Positions 22,304 to 34,459 are shown, counted from the stretch's first letter. The stretch is DNA of 59,947 bases from Terana coerulea (GCA_024811115.1 JAKOGH010000479.1:1-59947); one strand, 5' to 3'. A program made the numbers and translations. The notes: generated by a model from the sequence alone, not told the origin.

Positions 22304-22666
22304 CTAAGCACTTCTATCCCAAGGGCCAAGGCTCGTCACACGCCTTTTGAGAGTACTGACCACGGAGTTTGAAAAGCACTCGAGCTGCTCGCATCTGCGT
22401 CCAGGACTCTCTGCTCTTTCCCTCTCTTTCTCTGACGCCAACGCTCGTTGTGACCATGCCCCTCCATGTGTTCTTTCGACATACTTAGACAAATGGGAGG
22501 AGAGCCTGAAATGGGTATGTGTGCTATTCTTGCTTGAATATCTTGTTGATGACAAGAGCTGCTTGGCATAGCTCAAGCTTGGCGCAAAATGCAATGCAGT
22601 ATGCCTGAAAACCCCAAGCAAGTGCAATAGTACACCTCCATGATGCATGGTGAGCTCAGGCAACAC
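22304..22666 (-). CDS. Unassigned 120-codon frame inside the CACTA-like element
   Basis: The frame starts MLPELTMHHGGVLLHLLG and is basic and serine-rich in the middle; an overlapping frame of 77 codons (22569-22336) reads like a charged exon (WRQRKRGKEQRVLDAD). I do not recognise either. It may be captured host sequence or a remnant of an element protein. Confidence 0.25.
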   Translation of the reverse strand: MLPELTMHHGGVLLHLLGVFRHTALHFAPSLSYAKQLLSSTRYSSKNSTHTHFRLSSHLSKYVERTHGGAWSQRALASEKERERAESPGRRCEQLECFSNSVVSTLKRRVTSLGPWDRSA

Positions 22667-24179
22667 TTTTTATAAAGATACTAACTCACTTGTTACGCAT
22701 ATAATGACCTCCAGTCTCGAACGCGCATAAAACGACAATGGCGACATGTATGCACTGAACCTTCACCATGACCACCTAACTAAGTGCCTCACCTCTTTAA
22801 TAGCTCAAGTCTTCATGCTGTCTGGGTTAGAGTGCTTGAAGACTGGTAGATGTGGGCTATATGCATAATGTGTGTAAACTTGTGACAACTTCATGGGCAG
22901 CTAAACTAATCTGTTCTCACAGGTGCTTCTCCTTCACTCTCTTGCCAGCATTCATGTCTATATCTTTGGATGATATTGAGTCGGTCAAGGCGACCCCTAG
23001 CAGAAGCTGAAGCACGCCTAATTGAGCTCGGGCAGGTGACTAGATGAGCAAGCAATGAATAATAGGTCATATCAGGCGGAGTAGGACTATGCGTGTCCTT
23101 GTGATATTTCTCTGCCATCCACGACTCCCTTGTAGCGCCCGCACTTTGTTGTATAGTAGCACAGTTGCAGGTTTAATATACAATGATTTATTGGGAATTT
23201 CGAAGCAAAACAAATGCGAGGGCGCTAAGGCCATCAGCTGGTAGCCATTCGGCAACCTTTTATACCGCAGTGCGCACCAGATGGTTGAAATCTGGCTGCT
23301 GCGGACTGGTTGGAATACTGGTTGAAATCCAGCCAAACACCTGTTCCGTCACTACGCTGTACCCATCGCTGTAGCATGATTGAGAGACGGCCGCGCAAAC
23401 GCTCCGCAGCTGCATTGAAATATGACCTCAACACGCTGTGATATAGCCACAGCCGCGTCGAACTTCTTCCCTCCCTTTCCCCATCGCATTCTGCCACTTG
23501 CCCAGCAACTGCGCCAGAATAGCTGTGTCGTAACCTGCGCATGTTTGCTGGTTTTGCGTTGGCGTCGAGAATGGCAGGAATGCTAACGGGACGCCGCAGT
23601 TCTGCTTCGTCAACACCCATCACAATGAAGAGAGAATCTTCGCATCGCGAAAGCCCGAATATACCGTCCACAAGGATCTGCGAATAAAGTGCGTACATCT
23701 ATGCTGCTGCCTTCATCTCATTTGTTGTGATACAGGCCTCAAAGTGTTCCTGCTTCTCGAGGTGAGGGGCGTAGTGGAAGATAGCGTCTCAGAGGGCTGG
23801 ATTGAAATGCAGTGAGTTTAGATCTAGCCAGTCGCCGACGTTGAGATGGGCTTTCTTTGTGACTTTGACACCTTGCAGGCAATGGAATTGGCGGTAGAGG
23901 GATCAGGTATCCTTTCGCTCGATGAGAAAGTGATAAAGTATGTTCTCCGGTGTTAGGAAGGGCATTTCGAGGAAGGTCCAAGTGTCATACATGCACTAAT
24001 TGGCTTCCAGAGTACTCTGCAAGTCCACTCCAGCCTGCAACTGTGCGAGGGCAAGCTGCAGCGGGATGGGATGGAGTAGCCAGATGGGCTCCGGGACAGC
24101 TCACTGGTTCTAGTACATGCTTTGTTATGGTCGAAGTAATCGCACACCAGGAAGGATCCAATTTGTTTTGACCTCATAT

Positions 24180-26590
24180 ATTATTTCACTGTATGCTAAA
24201 CAGCTGGTGAAATCGACAGAGTTCCGTCTCTTTTGCACCTTCCTAACCGGCGTTGAAGTAGCTGCAAGAACTGAATCTCAAGGCTTACCTTATAAGAGCT
24301 ATAACATGGAAGTGTTTTGCGATACTCACCACTGGTGCAGTTTCTACATATCTCCCTCCCTCTTGCCAGTCTTTCCTGACCAACGAATATTCTACCTATT
24401 AGTTTAGAGCCTCTGTAGCCACCAAGTCCAGCTTGTGCAGTGCAAGGAGGGCCGCGGTAGTGAGTTGTTCAGCAGAGTTTTGGTGCAAATTTCTGAAGAA
24501 ATCCTTTATTCTGGCTGTAGAGAGCATCAATGGCAATGCGCTGGTCATCTGTCAGAGCGAGATGGTAAAGATATATATCCCATAGCTCTCGCCTGCTTGA
24601 CCCTCTTCCGACCGCTTGCTTTTGCACTATTCAGGTTTACTAAGCCCCTAATTTCTGCAGGCTTGGTCTTCCGAGCCTTTCAGGAAGCAGAGTCTGTGTT
24701 TCAGGCAGTCTCGGCTGGAGTAGATGATGAGGATCTCATTGGATTCAATGCCAGAGTGGGGAGCAGGTTGGTCGCCACAACATGCCCTTCAGTTTTTAAT
24801 GCCCATCCTCTTTCTAGCCAGTATTCATTTATATTCAAGTCTTACTTTGTTTCAACCCGGTTTGTGATGCTCGATCATAGATAACCAATGGTATTTGAAG
24901 CAAATTAAGGAACATTTGTTATCCCACTACTTACTGCCAACAATCAGCATGCATGAGGCTCACGGCAACAAGCGAGCAAAGTGAAGTGCCCAGACATAAG
25001 CGCCATGTCGATGGCTTTGATACACCATCGAAATCTTGCGTGTGCGCCATGTTCTGAGGCTCTATACATGATGTCCGAAAAAGGAAAGATGTTGTGTGAG
25101 CTTACCATCCTATGCTTGAACTTGTGCCACAAAGCTGATTAGTCAGCATTTTCACGACAGCTTGCATGCCCACTTTCCATCTCCTTCCGCATCCTGTCCT
25201 GCCATTAACCCTTGTTTGTCTCTGGTCATGTCTTAAGTAAGCGCATATGGTGAGTCTGTACGCTGTTGCAGACGGACACACATATGTAGTACCATTTTTC
25301 ATTTTCTTGCATTCGTTAGCACAGATACATGGCCTAGTAGCAGCCTCAGAGCCTCTGGACTTCATTCCGATGATCCCGGCGCTTAGCGCCCAAATGCGGC
25401 TCGATTCTTCCCACGTCCTCAGACACTTAGCACTCTGGACTCTCTGGCCTTGTTCTTCATCTCGACCTCTTGGTCATTAGGGACAAGGTATGTACTCAAT
25501 ACACTGTACATAGTAGCAATACTAACTTGGTCATTGGGGACAAGTATCGGCATCTGCCTACCTGTTCTGTGAGGTCTATTTGGAGTTGGCCTTCGTCACC
25601 CTCCCTGCGACGTGTTCTATCATCTCTTCCCATCTACTTTGATCCGCTTGTTCTGGTTACGCGTCGAGCTCGTCTCTGTGACATATGCTACTTATTTTGC
25701 CCCTTGTAGTCATTTTTTTTGTTCAATTTGGCCAGAATTACACAATACGTCATAGAACGAGGGATGGCAGACACAGCTCATCCAAGGGAAGGGGATGGCA
25801 GAGGGATGACTACACCAGAGGCTCAGGTATGCAATGTATGCTGTGTGACTTGGGAAACATGGCTAACTTCTGGGATTTTCTTTCGAGCAGGGCTATTTTG
25901 TGCGTGTCTTAGCAATCTGAATGCTGAGGTGATGCATTCTGATTTGCAAAAAACTGAGAGCTTGAGTGAGTGGCGACACATCACCATCTCGGCCCCAAGT
26001 GGTGTTAGATGATGGGGCGCAGCAATCAAAGCAGACAAATGCAGCAGAAACGCGAGCTCAGTCTGCGAATGCACTAGCTGAGCTCATGTTTCTGCTGCGC
26101 TTGTATGCGCGCTCGTCAGCAGAATAGGATGGCGTGAGAGATATTACAAAGGAGAGACTGTGAATAGCAAGGCGATGTCTGGTACCCCTAAAGCCCGGCA
26201 TCAGCGCCAGCAAAGTGGATGGCTCGAAGACAGCACCCTCTCCTTGCCTCCTCACTCCACTTCCTTCCTTTTCTTTCACCTTCATCTCTCACGCATCTCT
26301 CTATACTCTCAGATCCAGTCTCAATCTCACTGAGCTCCTCGGCATGCCCTCATCTCGGCAACAGCCCACATCGATCTTCGCTAGTAAGTGAATGCTTTGT
26401 TCGGTCTCTACGCCACACTAACATTACTATTGACTTCTTACTAAGCATTGATTTGAATTTAAAAGCATAGCAAAGATGGTAATCGCGCCGTTGTTGTCAT
26501 TCTCAGCTGCTAAAATGAACTTGAATTCTTATTCCAGAACATACACCGACTGTATAGAGCAACAACAAACGCACCTGAATTGCATAGTAA
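24180..26590. other. 2.4 kb without a recognisable gene
   Basis: Several frames of 60-150 codons exist (for example 24435-24884 plus; 25365-25102 minus, Cys-containing; 25719-26012 plus), but none shows a motif I can name. The part up to about 25700 could hold the decayed N-terminal exons of the MULE gene (minus strand). 26219-26350 is pyrimidine-rich on the plus strand. No repeat ends or RNA genes seen. Confidence 0.35.
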
Positions 26591-26593
26591 GTA

Positions 26594-29340
26594 CAGTGTA
26601 GACCCACACCGCGAAGACACCCCTATTAGTCGAGACACCAGACTTTTCCATAAAGTACAGGTGATTCAACGGATACTAACTGATGTAGTACCTGAAGTAA
26701 TGTGTTTTTGGTCTTAATCCTGAGTTTGAAAGTGTTACTGATGATGTGAGTGTAAGAATCTGTCCGTTTGTGTCAAAAGTGTGCTGGTTGCCTATACTGC
26801 GCGAAGTTCAATTACACAAATTGTAAGTGATAGCCAGCCTGTATCTAGATCTTGTTATGCCATATATATATGTATGACCCTATACACATATATCAATAGT
26901 TGAATAGAGCAAAAAGCATTGGAAAAGTGTGTTGAGAGCAGGTTTGCAGATCCTGAGCTCTAATCGTGACATGAGTGCGTTATATAGCCACGTGGACGTC
27001 AAAGGTCGCAACAACCAGTGAGCAACCCAAGGGCAACTTTGCAACACTGCTGCCAGCCATTTCTACACTCCGTCTATGCTACAGAAAAGCTCTCACAATG
27101 GTCTTCCATGCTATTTCTGAAAAGATCAAGAAGTTACAAAAGCGGGAGAAGAAGAAGGCGCTGTTGATGAAGCTGTTCACATGCACAATGCCGAGAAGAT
27201 GAAGCTGCCAGGTGTCATCAAGGCAGGGCTAAAGAAAGTCACAAGAGTTTACAAGGCTGCAAAGAGCACCATGGGACGCTGGAAAAATGGCTGTCAATCT
27301 GCCACTCAGTTCGCTGCGTCCAGACAAAGGTCAAGCCCTCCAAAAAGCGTGTCCTTGTTGACTTCATCAAGGAGTCAGCAGATCACGGGTTTCCTTACAT
27401 TCACAGGCAGATCGAAATCTTCGCAAACACACTCCTTCGTGCTCGACTAGGCGATAAGGCTGAGCTGATAGAGCACAATTGATTGTATAGGTTCTGAAGA
27501 GATATGAGAAGGAGCTGCAAACTCATTGGAGCCGCCCGCTCAGCACTTAGAGAGCACGTGCATTGAACTCTGAGGCGGTCAAAGCATGGTTTGATCTAGT
27601 GGATAAATGGATTATACAGAATAATATATGGCCGGAGGATATCTATGGGATGGACAAAAGCGAGTTTCCTCCAAGCACACAAAGACACAGTACAAGCAGG
27701 GTGGCGCCAGCAGAGAGAACGTTACTGCACTTGTTACAATTTATGCAGACGGCTTTATAACTGACCCAATGATCATCTTCAAGAGAAAGTACTTCCTACA
27801 AAAGTGGAGTCAGAACAACATCACTCATGCAAGGTATGAGCCACATAGAGACTGCCACACTTAGTACAGACAACTCACTCATCGTTGATAGTCTTGCCTA
27901 CTCCGAAAATGGCTGGATCAATGGCGGATTGGCAGTCTTATGGATGAAGAAGGTTTTGAGCCTCAGATGCGTGAGAAGGCCAATGGCTGTAAGCAGGTCC
28001 TGCTCGTTGACAATCACAGCTCGCACTACACACAAGAGCTGCTCAAATATGCACGAGAGTATGACATTATTATCTTGGGAGTATCCACCACACTGCACAC
28101 ATGCTCTTCAAAGCTTGGACACCGTCTGCTTTGCACAGATGAAAGAGGCTTGAAGAAGACAATTCGTCAGTTTGAAAACTCGCATAAGCGCAATGTATCA
28201 AAAGCAGACTTCGCTAGGTTGTTTGGGAGGTGTACCTAAAGGCATTCACTCTCGAGACAGTGAAGGCCGCTTTCGCAGCAATCAATGTCTGGCCCTTCCA
28301 ACGAGACGTGATCAATGCTGACCAGATGAAGCTGAGCGTGCCCACCTCAACCAAAGGCTCGTTCCCCTCCCCTATCCTCTCCTACCCGTGCCATCATTGC
28401 TGCTTTTTGTTCCAACCCACTGACCATTCAGGACATCACCTATATGCCAGAGTTAGCGTCCAAAAGCCCCAAACGAAGACGCACCATCGACCTGTTCATC
28501 GATCCATCACTGTACACACCAACTAAGCGCAGGCGCATGCTTTACGGGCGCGCTGAGTTCAACGTCTTCAAGATCATACCTTGTCTCTAATGTCAAGATA
28601 ACTTCAGCGCAGCCTATTCCAGTCCCCATTCTTGAAGCTCCTGCTCCGCTAACAGCTCTTGATCTATCCCTTCTTGCACTGTGCCCAGACCATCAACCTA
28701 GCAAAGCAGAACTTGAAGTCAGAACTGCAAAGCTCGAGGAGGAACTCCAGCTGGCTTACTAGCACATTGCAGCTTGGGATCTTGTCATAGAGGGAGATCA
28801 AGGCAGCTAGTTTTGCAAAACAGGCACCTAATAAAGCAGAACAAAGCCCTTTCGCCAAAGAGAACAAGAAGGACGTTGACAAGACTTGCTTGTTTACAGA
28901 TGGGAATGGGCAGTGCTTCACGGCTGACAAGTTTATAGGAAAGGTTGAGGCTATGGCAAAAGCGAAGGCGACAAAGGAGCAAGAGAAGCAAACCAGAGCT
29001 CAGGCATGAGGGAGAAGAAGTCGGCAAAGGAAGTGTTGGAAGAGCGGTGGCAGCAGATTCAGTCCAACCATCAGAATGCCGTGAAAGATTGGGAGGCTGA
29101 GTACGTGTGGCTGGCGGAGGAGGGCGTTAAGAAGAAGGACATGCCCAAGAAGCTGAAGAGGGAGAAGAAGCTCGTGCTATAGGAAGCAGATGAGAATGAG
29201 TTTGATGAGGATGAGGATGGTTTGCACTTTGAGTAGACAATGTGGAAGCGGTGAGACTAGATAACACTTTGTCACACATGGTCACACTACGGTCACTGTG
29301 TCTCGAGTAGTGGGTTACGGCTCGATTCCTGATGCCTTCA
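26594..29340 (+). mobile_element. pogo-like (Tc1/mariner superfamily) element, decayed
   Basis: The left end cagtgtagacccacaccg begins right after a TA dinucleotide (26592-26593), as expected for TA-targeting elements. A short inverted match to the left interior (gtgtctcgagtagtggg near 29298-29315 against ccctattagtcgagacac near 26621-26638) marks the decayed right end, which I place near 29340 without certainty. The interior encodes a broken pogo-type transposase. Confidence 0.65.
26978..29236 (+). pseudogene. pogo-type DDE transposase
   Basis: The N-terminal DNA-binding region is spread over two frames (AISEKIKKLQKREKKKALL near 27105; VIKAGLKKVTRVYKAAKSTM near 27210-27275, then RWKNGCQSATQFAASRQ). 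The catalytic domain shows IYGMDKSEF (Asp near 27653), LLVDNHSSHY (Asp near 28009) and SLDTVCF (Asp near 28118), the DDD triad layout of pogo/DDE_1 transposases. A basic nuclear-localisation-like patch (PKRRRTIDLF, about 28470) and a coiled-coil, acidic end (EADENEFDEDEDGLHFE, about 29190-29236) follow. At least five frame changes and one in-frame stop (29180) make it non-functional. Confidence 0.82.
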
Positions 29341-29868
29341 ATGTTTTATGCGTTACAAGTTCAAACACCATCCATTTATTCAATGTAGCTACATGCATAC
29401 TCTACAGACTTTTACCTTGAATATAATGTACTTAGATTGGTGGTTGACAAAGATGAATAGATACTGCATGAGAATCTTGAATTGGTGTCTCGTGGTGTGG
29501 GTCTACATTGTAATCCAATTTTATATACATCTACCCAGTGTGACTTGCTTATTGCCAATTTAGTGTCATTCTCATGTTCTTGTTCAGGCTCTGTAATCCC
29601 ACTTGAATGTGAATATATGTGCCGCAGCATGCCAGACACTAGGTCAGTATGCTCAGGAGTGACGTCGTGAGACGGTGCCTCGCGCACAGGTAAGCAGTCT
29701 ATGCTAGTCAGCTTTATAGTAAGAACACTGACCCTGATCGCTTTGATTCTAGTAAACTCATAGCTACCCAGTCATTAACGCTCACAGGCTTTGCCGGCGC
29801 CCTACTCTCAGGCTCTTGCTTCCGGCATGTCGCAACCCAGTTACCGCCAAGCCATATAATCCGGTCAT

Positions 29869-29957
29869 GCTTCCATTGGTTCACTGGTAGTAGAATGCAT
29901 TCGTAATGACATGACTAATCGCATCCAGGAGTTGCCCGGCTGGAACCCAATGGTGCG
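29869..29957 (+). repeat. tRNA-Gly-like relic (pseudo-tRNA or SINE head)
   Basis: The stretch tccattggttcactggtag followed by tagaatgc resembles the D-arm/A-box part of tRNA-Gly, and 50 bp later gcccggctggaacccaatgg resembles a damaged T-arm. The acceptor stem does not pair well, so a working tRNA is unlikely. Confidence 0.3.
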
Positions 29958-29959
29958 CC

Positions 29960-30840
29960 CTTGTGTGCTTGCACCTAGTGCAAACAATCGTCAATGAATA
30001 ATTCCCAACTGGAGAACAGGATCATGAATGGTGAGATATGTCATTGGTTTATTTTACAGATTCCACTCACCTCCGGTTGCTAGCATGAATTTAACGGCAC
30101 CTCACACCCGTGCTGTTGTCCGTGGCCTACTCACTGGTGCAGCTGTCATGCTATGCGCCCATTTATTAAGTGGGTCACTAATTCGCCCCTGCTGTGCAGA
30201 TGCACTAATACACCCAGACAGACTATACTTCACATACCGGTAAGAACTAGGTTTGCAGTTGGCTGTGACTTGGCCGTGGCGTGATGCGTCAGGGAAGACG
30301 GCAAGTATATGCCTGGAGTGTCTGGAGCTGCTGGCGAGTCTGAAATGCTGACAAAATGACCTAAAGGGAGCTGATTTCAACACTATTGCTACTAATTTGA
30401 TTGCGACTGACATCTAACGAAGTGTCTTGGAGTGTGTCCCGGATCAGTTTTAGAAATGGAATAGATCTCGTAAAAGTCCCCCAACACTTCTTTATATTGA
30501 TCCTGAATGACTTCTTGAATTATTCCGGCTCACTATGAACCCAAGATCCTGCTCACGCTCCAAAAGCTGTTCATCTGTGGGAACATGGTGACAGGTCTTC
30601 TTCCCAACACAGCCTGTACTCCTTCACCACTTGATCTTTCCCATAGAAAATGAAAAACAGAAGGGTAAGGCTCATTTTATGTGGTGTGCGCAGCACTGAC
30701 CTCCCACAGTATATGCGTGGATCACATAGGGTATTCTATCTGAAGTCATGGGTTGCCCTTCAGGGTATCCAGCATATCAACATAGGCTACTGCTGTTATA
30801 TACTGAGCTTGTGCTACGAAACCAGCCCACAACCCTAGTC
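29960..30840. other. Stretch without a recognisable gene
   Basis: A 103-codon minus-strand frame (30413-30102) and a 71-codon plus-strand frame overlap each other without known motifs. No repeat ends were found. Confidence 0.3.
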
Positions 30841-30844
30841 CAGC

Positions 30845-31800
30845 AACCTTGCAACCTAACATAACCCTCAAAGAGCTCACTGTCAAAATTTCTGATGGTT
30901 TAGGAGATATGAGGGCAGCCAGAAGTATGGATGCAGAGTCCATCATCCACGCCGCTAACAAGGCATCTTCAAAGCTGACAGATGTCGCTGTAACTATCCA
31001 ACCCTTGCTTTATCAGCTTTACTAGTCTAAGATCATTTATACAGGCAATCTATTCTGCAACTCATACCAAACCAACTTCGCTCAAAGGTCATATGTTTCA
31101 AGCTCATCCTTGCCACCTACCAGGCTCTAAATTCCATGATATCCACAACTCCCAAATTCAAGGATATGGAATTTGCAGCAATGCTCACAACATCCACCAT
31201 TTCTGCCTAGATAGCAAGCACTGAGGGAATGTTGGCAAGGTAAGTTTGCTAAATTACTTACCTTTTTGCTATTACTTATTTCTGAACTACTAGCACCAAG
31301 CTTCAACACCACCATGCAAACATTCCGCCCTGACTCCATAAGGTTGTTGGAGGTATCCCTGCCCTTATAAGCTGCCAGCTCCCTGTTTATGAACATGGCA
31401 CTCCACCTTCACCTTGAGGAGATGTTTTATCTCATCGAGGCCCCTTTTCTGCCGCCTCCCTCTCCAGCTCACTCACCACTGACAAAGTGCATTCCGCTGG
31501 TGTCGCCTGTGGAGAATTCTTTCCTGAGAACCTCCATCACCTATACGACCTGGCCAAGAACCTGGTGCTGATGATGGAGGAGTCATTGGACTCCACCCAT
31601 GTCAAGGCCCTCCTAGCCCACTTGACAAGCGAATTCAAGGAGAGCCCTAGGGTGTTGGTCATTGTTGGCAAGGGCATGTCACCGTTGTCAAGCGAGAGCT
31701 CATACTTATTTGTGATGTTGCCGAAGCCCCTTCACCACAGGTCGCACCATGGTAATAGCGCAGAAACATAAGCAGGGAGGCTCACCTATCTAGGAGATGA
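30845..31800 (+). pseudogene. Unrecognised decayed gene
   Basis: Plus-strand text looks like protein: LKELTVKISDGLGDMRAARS with MDAESIIHAANKASSKLTDV (about 30870-30990), LFCNSYQTNFAQRSY (about 31045), an intron-like gap near 31240-31290, then ENLHHLYDLAKNLVLMMEES and ALLAHLTSEFKESPRVLV (about 31515-31660). Stops and frame changes are frequent. The helical, acidic style is like many agaric proteins of unknown function. No family can be named. Confidence 0.4.
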
Positions 31801-31939
31801 GTGCCTCCTAGTGGCAATGATGGGGTTGCCAATCTATAGCATCAACAGTGCCAGCGATAACCCTTCCTGCCTCTATTGCCAGATGAACTGAGGAAGTATA
31901 CCTTGCGGAGCTAAAAGACTACTTGAGCGCTTCGCTTTC

Positions 31940-32709
31940 TCAAAAATCATCCACCCCTTTGTCTTTATTGTGCGAAGTAGCTTGCAAATTCCTAGAACAA
32001 GCACCTTTGCTGCCGCAGCACACCACTCCCGGCCTAACTTTCGCAGGGACCCCTAAGGGCGCAGCTTGAGATGGGATGTGACAGTCTGTAAATAGCTTGT
32101 TCAGAATCAGTCCACGTAGTTGTATTACTATTTGGAGTCTGTGAATGCATATCTCATGCTTGTAGTGTCTGAAAGCACGTTCTAGGGGTATGCCAAGTAA
32201 GCTTAACATCATGCTCGGGCTATGATTGGAGCTCTTGGAGAAGGCCAAAAACTCCGGATAAGAGGAGATATTGCTATCGAGTAGCAAAACCATATTGAAG
32301 ATAGCCGAAGTCCACAACGAGTGCTCTGCCAGCGAACAATTGGAAGCAGACACTTGTAATGTCTAATTAATAACAAGGGAATGAGCACAGATCATTGTCA
32401 CCAGTAAAGAAACGCACGCGCCATAATGTTCACCGATATGAGAAGAGACGAAATGGGGTGAGTGAGGTCACCGACAGGGATTGCATCTTCAGGCTTTAAG
32501 TCAAGCCAAGGTTGAAGAGTAGTGGTAGCATTGAGGTCAAGCTGCTTGATAATATCCTGTGTGAGTGCTAAAATGAAGGCTTTGCCGCCAATCACCACCA
32601 AGAATAAGAAAGGAGATATGAGGAATGGTCCAACGCTGTAGTAGAAGTAGTGCATGCCACAAAGGGCGCTATACAACCTCCCGGTGCAATGTGCACTCAG
32701 GAATATCAT
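31940..32709 (-). pseudogene. Unrecognised gene relic, two frames
   Basis: The upper part (32709-32398) has a hydrophobic start (VGPFLISPFLFLVVIGGKAF) followed by LALTQDIIKQLDLNATTTLQ and a Pro/Asp-rich piece. The lower part (32353-31940) has FLAFSKSSNHSPSMMLSLLG. The two may be exons of one gene separated by about 45 bp. A family is not recognised and the full gene is absent. Confidence 0.3.
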
Positions 32710-32749
32710 GATGAGCAGTGTTGAAGAGGGTACTCTGAGCCTGCCAGCA

Positions 32750-33280
32750 GTTTGCTAGCAACCAGGCTCCTCTGTCATACAAATGAAGAGCAGTAGTAAC
32801 CATGCTGTGCTTGACACCTTTTCAACAGACAAGCCGTGATGTGCTGTAGCAGAGGGAGTGACTGAGATGCTCCGTGCTGACTCCATCTGAAAAAACCCCC
32901 CTTACTATTTCTACCTAATGCCTGCTGATAAGCACTAATTCATTGCACATAAGCATCAAAGTAACACAACTAGATAAATAGATACATAAGGCCAATAAGG
33001 CAGTTTAGTGAGGTCCTTTGCTAATTGTCCTAATTGTTCTATATATTAGGGCAATTAGCACTACTTCTCTGCTATTCTGTTTCTTACTGTCCTATTTTGT
33101 TCCTTATATGCAGCTATAATACCACTACTGCTTGACTGGTCATCTGAGAGATCCCCCTGCTGATCTGAGCTAATACATTATATTGCATGTTTGGTTATCT
33201 ACACACAAAACTAAACTACCTAAGATACTAAACTACTCATACTGTGCAGATAAGCCCACACACTAAGTGCCATACTTGCC
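32750..33280. other. Stretch without a recognisable gene
   Basis: AT-rich DNA with many stops in all frames. Nothing but short homopolymer tracts (aaaaaaccccccc-type near 32890) stands out. Confidence 0.4.
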
Positions 33281-33360
33281 TGTATGTTGTATTTGTCAGT
33301 AACATACTTACATAGGCCACTACCCTGCCTCTCATATTGTGCACCAGCCCCTTCTGATGG

Positions 33361-34020
33361 GGGCGCACTCATCAGCGTCAGTCTGCATGCATCGTGCTTC
33401 GCCATATTTCACGCTGCCAGCGCCGGCATGGTGCGCGTGCTGCACTTGTTGGCATCAGGCTCGTGTAGGTTGCTGCCCTGGTCCTCTTGTCGTGCGCTGG
33501 CCCTTTGTGTCGGCAGCGCTTGCCTGCATCGGCCTACGCGTGCCATGCTTCGCCACGTCTCGCGCATCGGCGCTGGTGTGGTGCGCATCCATTGGCACTG
33601 TACGTGCATACGTATGTCATTGCCACACCCTTCGTGCCATGCACACCCTGGCCTCTTGTGCATCGGTGTCATGCTCGCCTGCGTCGGTCTGCGCATGTTG
33701 TGCTTTGCCATATTCGCACACCGGCGTTGGCGTAGTGCGTGTGCTACGTTCTTCGGTGTCGCGCCTGTGTATACTGCTGCCCTGGTCCGTGCGTCTTGTA
33801 CGGCCCTTTGTAATGGCGGTGCGCTCGCTTACGTCGGCCTGTGCGTGCTGTGCTTTGCCACGCCCCACGCATCAGCGTTGGCGTTGTATGCATTACACGC
33901 CGTGTGTGCATCGTTGTGCTGCCGTTCGTGTCGTACACATCGTGTCGTGCATGCCAGTTTTTGTGCGGCCGACTTGCCTGCCGGCGTTGGGCATGTCGCG
34001 TTGTGCTTGACTACGCGGGC
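33361..34020 (+). repeat. GC-rich degenerate tandem repeat, about 150-bp units
   Basis: About four and a half units of roughly 150-153 bp follow one another, each starting with a version of ggcggtgcgctcgcctacg followed by tcggcctgcgcgtg and running into gctttgccac. Unit starts lie near 33361, 33514, 33667, 33820 and 33970. The unit length is close to a multiple of three, so a frame of 278 codons (33284-34120) stays open; another of 223 codons is open in a second frame and several on the other strand. Scarcity of A on the plus strand explains this openness, so coding is unproven. The island is set in AT-rich DNA, which makes its composition striking. Confidence 0.65.
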
Positions 34021-34194
34021 ATTTGTGCGTCGTTCGTTACTCCAGAGGGCCATGTGGTGCCTACTTATAAAACCGCCATCTATAAGCTGTGCATGCACAG
34101 CCGTGGATGGTTCTGGGTAGTGGTGGATGCAGCAAGACGGCTACGTACTTCGTTTGTAAGGGAGCCCCTCCCTTCACGGCCTTGCTCTATCCAT

Positions 34195-34345
34195 CACCCG
34201 ACCTCCTGCTGTTGTGTAGTGCCACTTGGGCCTTGGTGGCGTAGTAGGTGATTGTGACGCAGCTGATGCGTCGGTTAGGGATGGGGACTGAGAGGATGAA
34301 GGTGATGCCAAACGCGAAGACTTCAGAGACGTTGAGGCACTTCAA
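34195..34345 (-). pseudogene. Short protein-like fragment
   Basis: Minus strand reads LLKCLNVSEVFAFGITFILS, then IPNRRISCVTITYYATKAQV before a stop. The style is that of a real exon with a hydrophobic segment, but no family is recognised and no neighbours continue it. Confidence 0.3.
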
Positions 34346-34396
34346 CAGGCCTAGTAAGTCATAAATGATGTGTGCAAGGACACAGCCAAGCCACTA

Positions 34397-34453
34397 TGGC
34401 GCAGTTGTTAACCTTTTGGTTGAGTTAACTGAGGTGGTCATAGATTCAAGTCT
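34397..34453 (+). repeat. tRNA-like A/B boxes (possible SINE head)
   Basis: tggcgcagttgt (34397-34408) fits a Pol III A box almost perfectly and gattcaagtct (34443-34453) is a near match to the B box, with tRNA-like spacing. The AT-rich DNA that follows could be SINE body. No target duplication was found. Confidence 0.4.
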
Positions 34454-34459
34454 AAGTGT

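Larger units (their letters stand above)
21022..23441. mobile_element. CACTA/CMC-like inverted-repeat element nested in the MULE gene (2.42 kb)
   Basis: The ends are inverted copies: cacagcatgttgatgtcag from 21022, and at 23440 backwards cacagcgtgttgaggtcat, with the similarity running on for about 36 bp. The flanks fit a 3-bp duplication TAT that restores the MULE reading AITDTD. Termini starting CACA(G) and a 3-bp duplication are like CACTA/CMC elements. No transposase could be recognised inside; a 120-codon frame (22666-22304, minus) is unassigned. A hAT-type MITE sits inside. A short palindromic motif (ctcctggagaat / ctcctgggagaat) occurs near 21215 and 22180. Confidence 0.75.
20600..24150 (-). 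pseudogene. MULE transposase, split by a nested element and full of stops
   Basis: Read on the minus strand from about 24110: LALAQLQAGVDLQSTLEAN, FLIERKDT, then ILVDGIFGLSRCEDSLFIVMG-like text (about 23680), with the DG(T)FG motif of the MULE DDE domain, and GVPLAFLPFSTPTQNQQTC (about 23590). The reading breaks at about 23441 and resumes at 21021 with AVITDTDLMERGALVEVFP and WLLICRFHLRQS, the second half of the DDE core. Joining across the gap gives the usual AITDTD. Stops at several positions (for example in YRQ/S near 23900 and after LRQS near 20935) show it is dead. The terminal inverted repeats of the MULE itself were not found. Confidence 0.8.

Noticed and set aside
29869..29957. Functional tRNA-Gly gene
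   Set aside because: The acceptor stem does not pair and the T-arm is damaged, so only a tRNA-like relic can be supported.
33284..34120. A 278-codon frame as a bona fide gene
   Set aside because: The frame follows a tandem repeat poor in A, and other long frames are open on both strands of the same DNA; no domain is seen.
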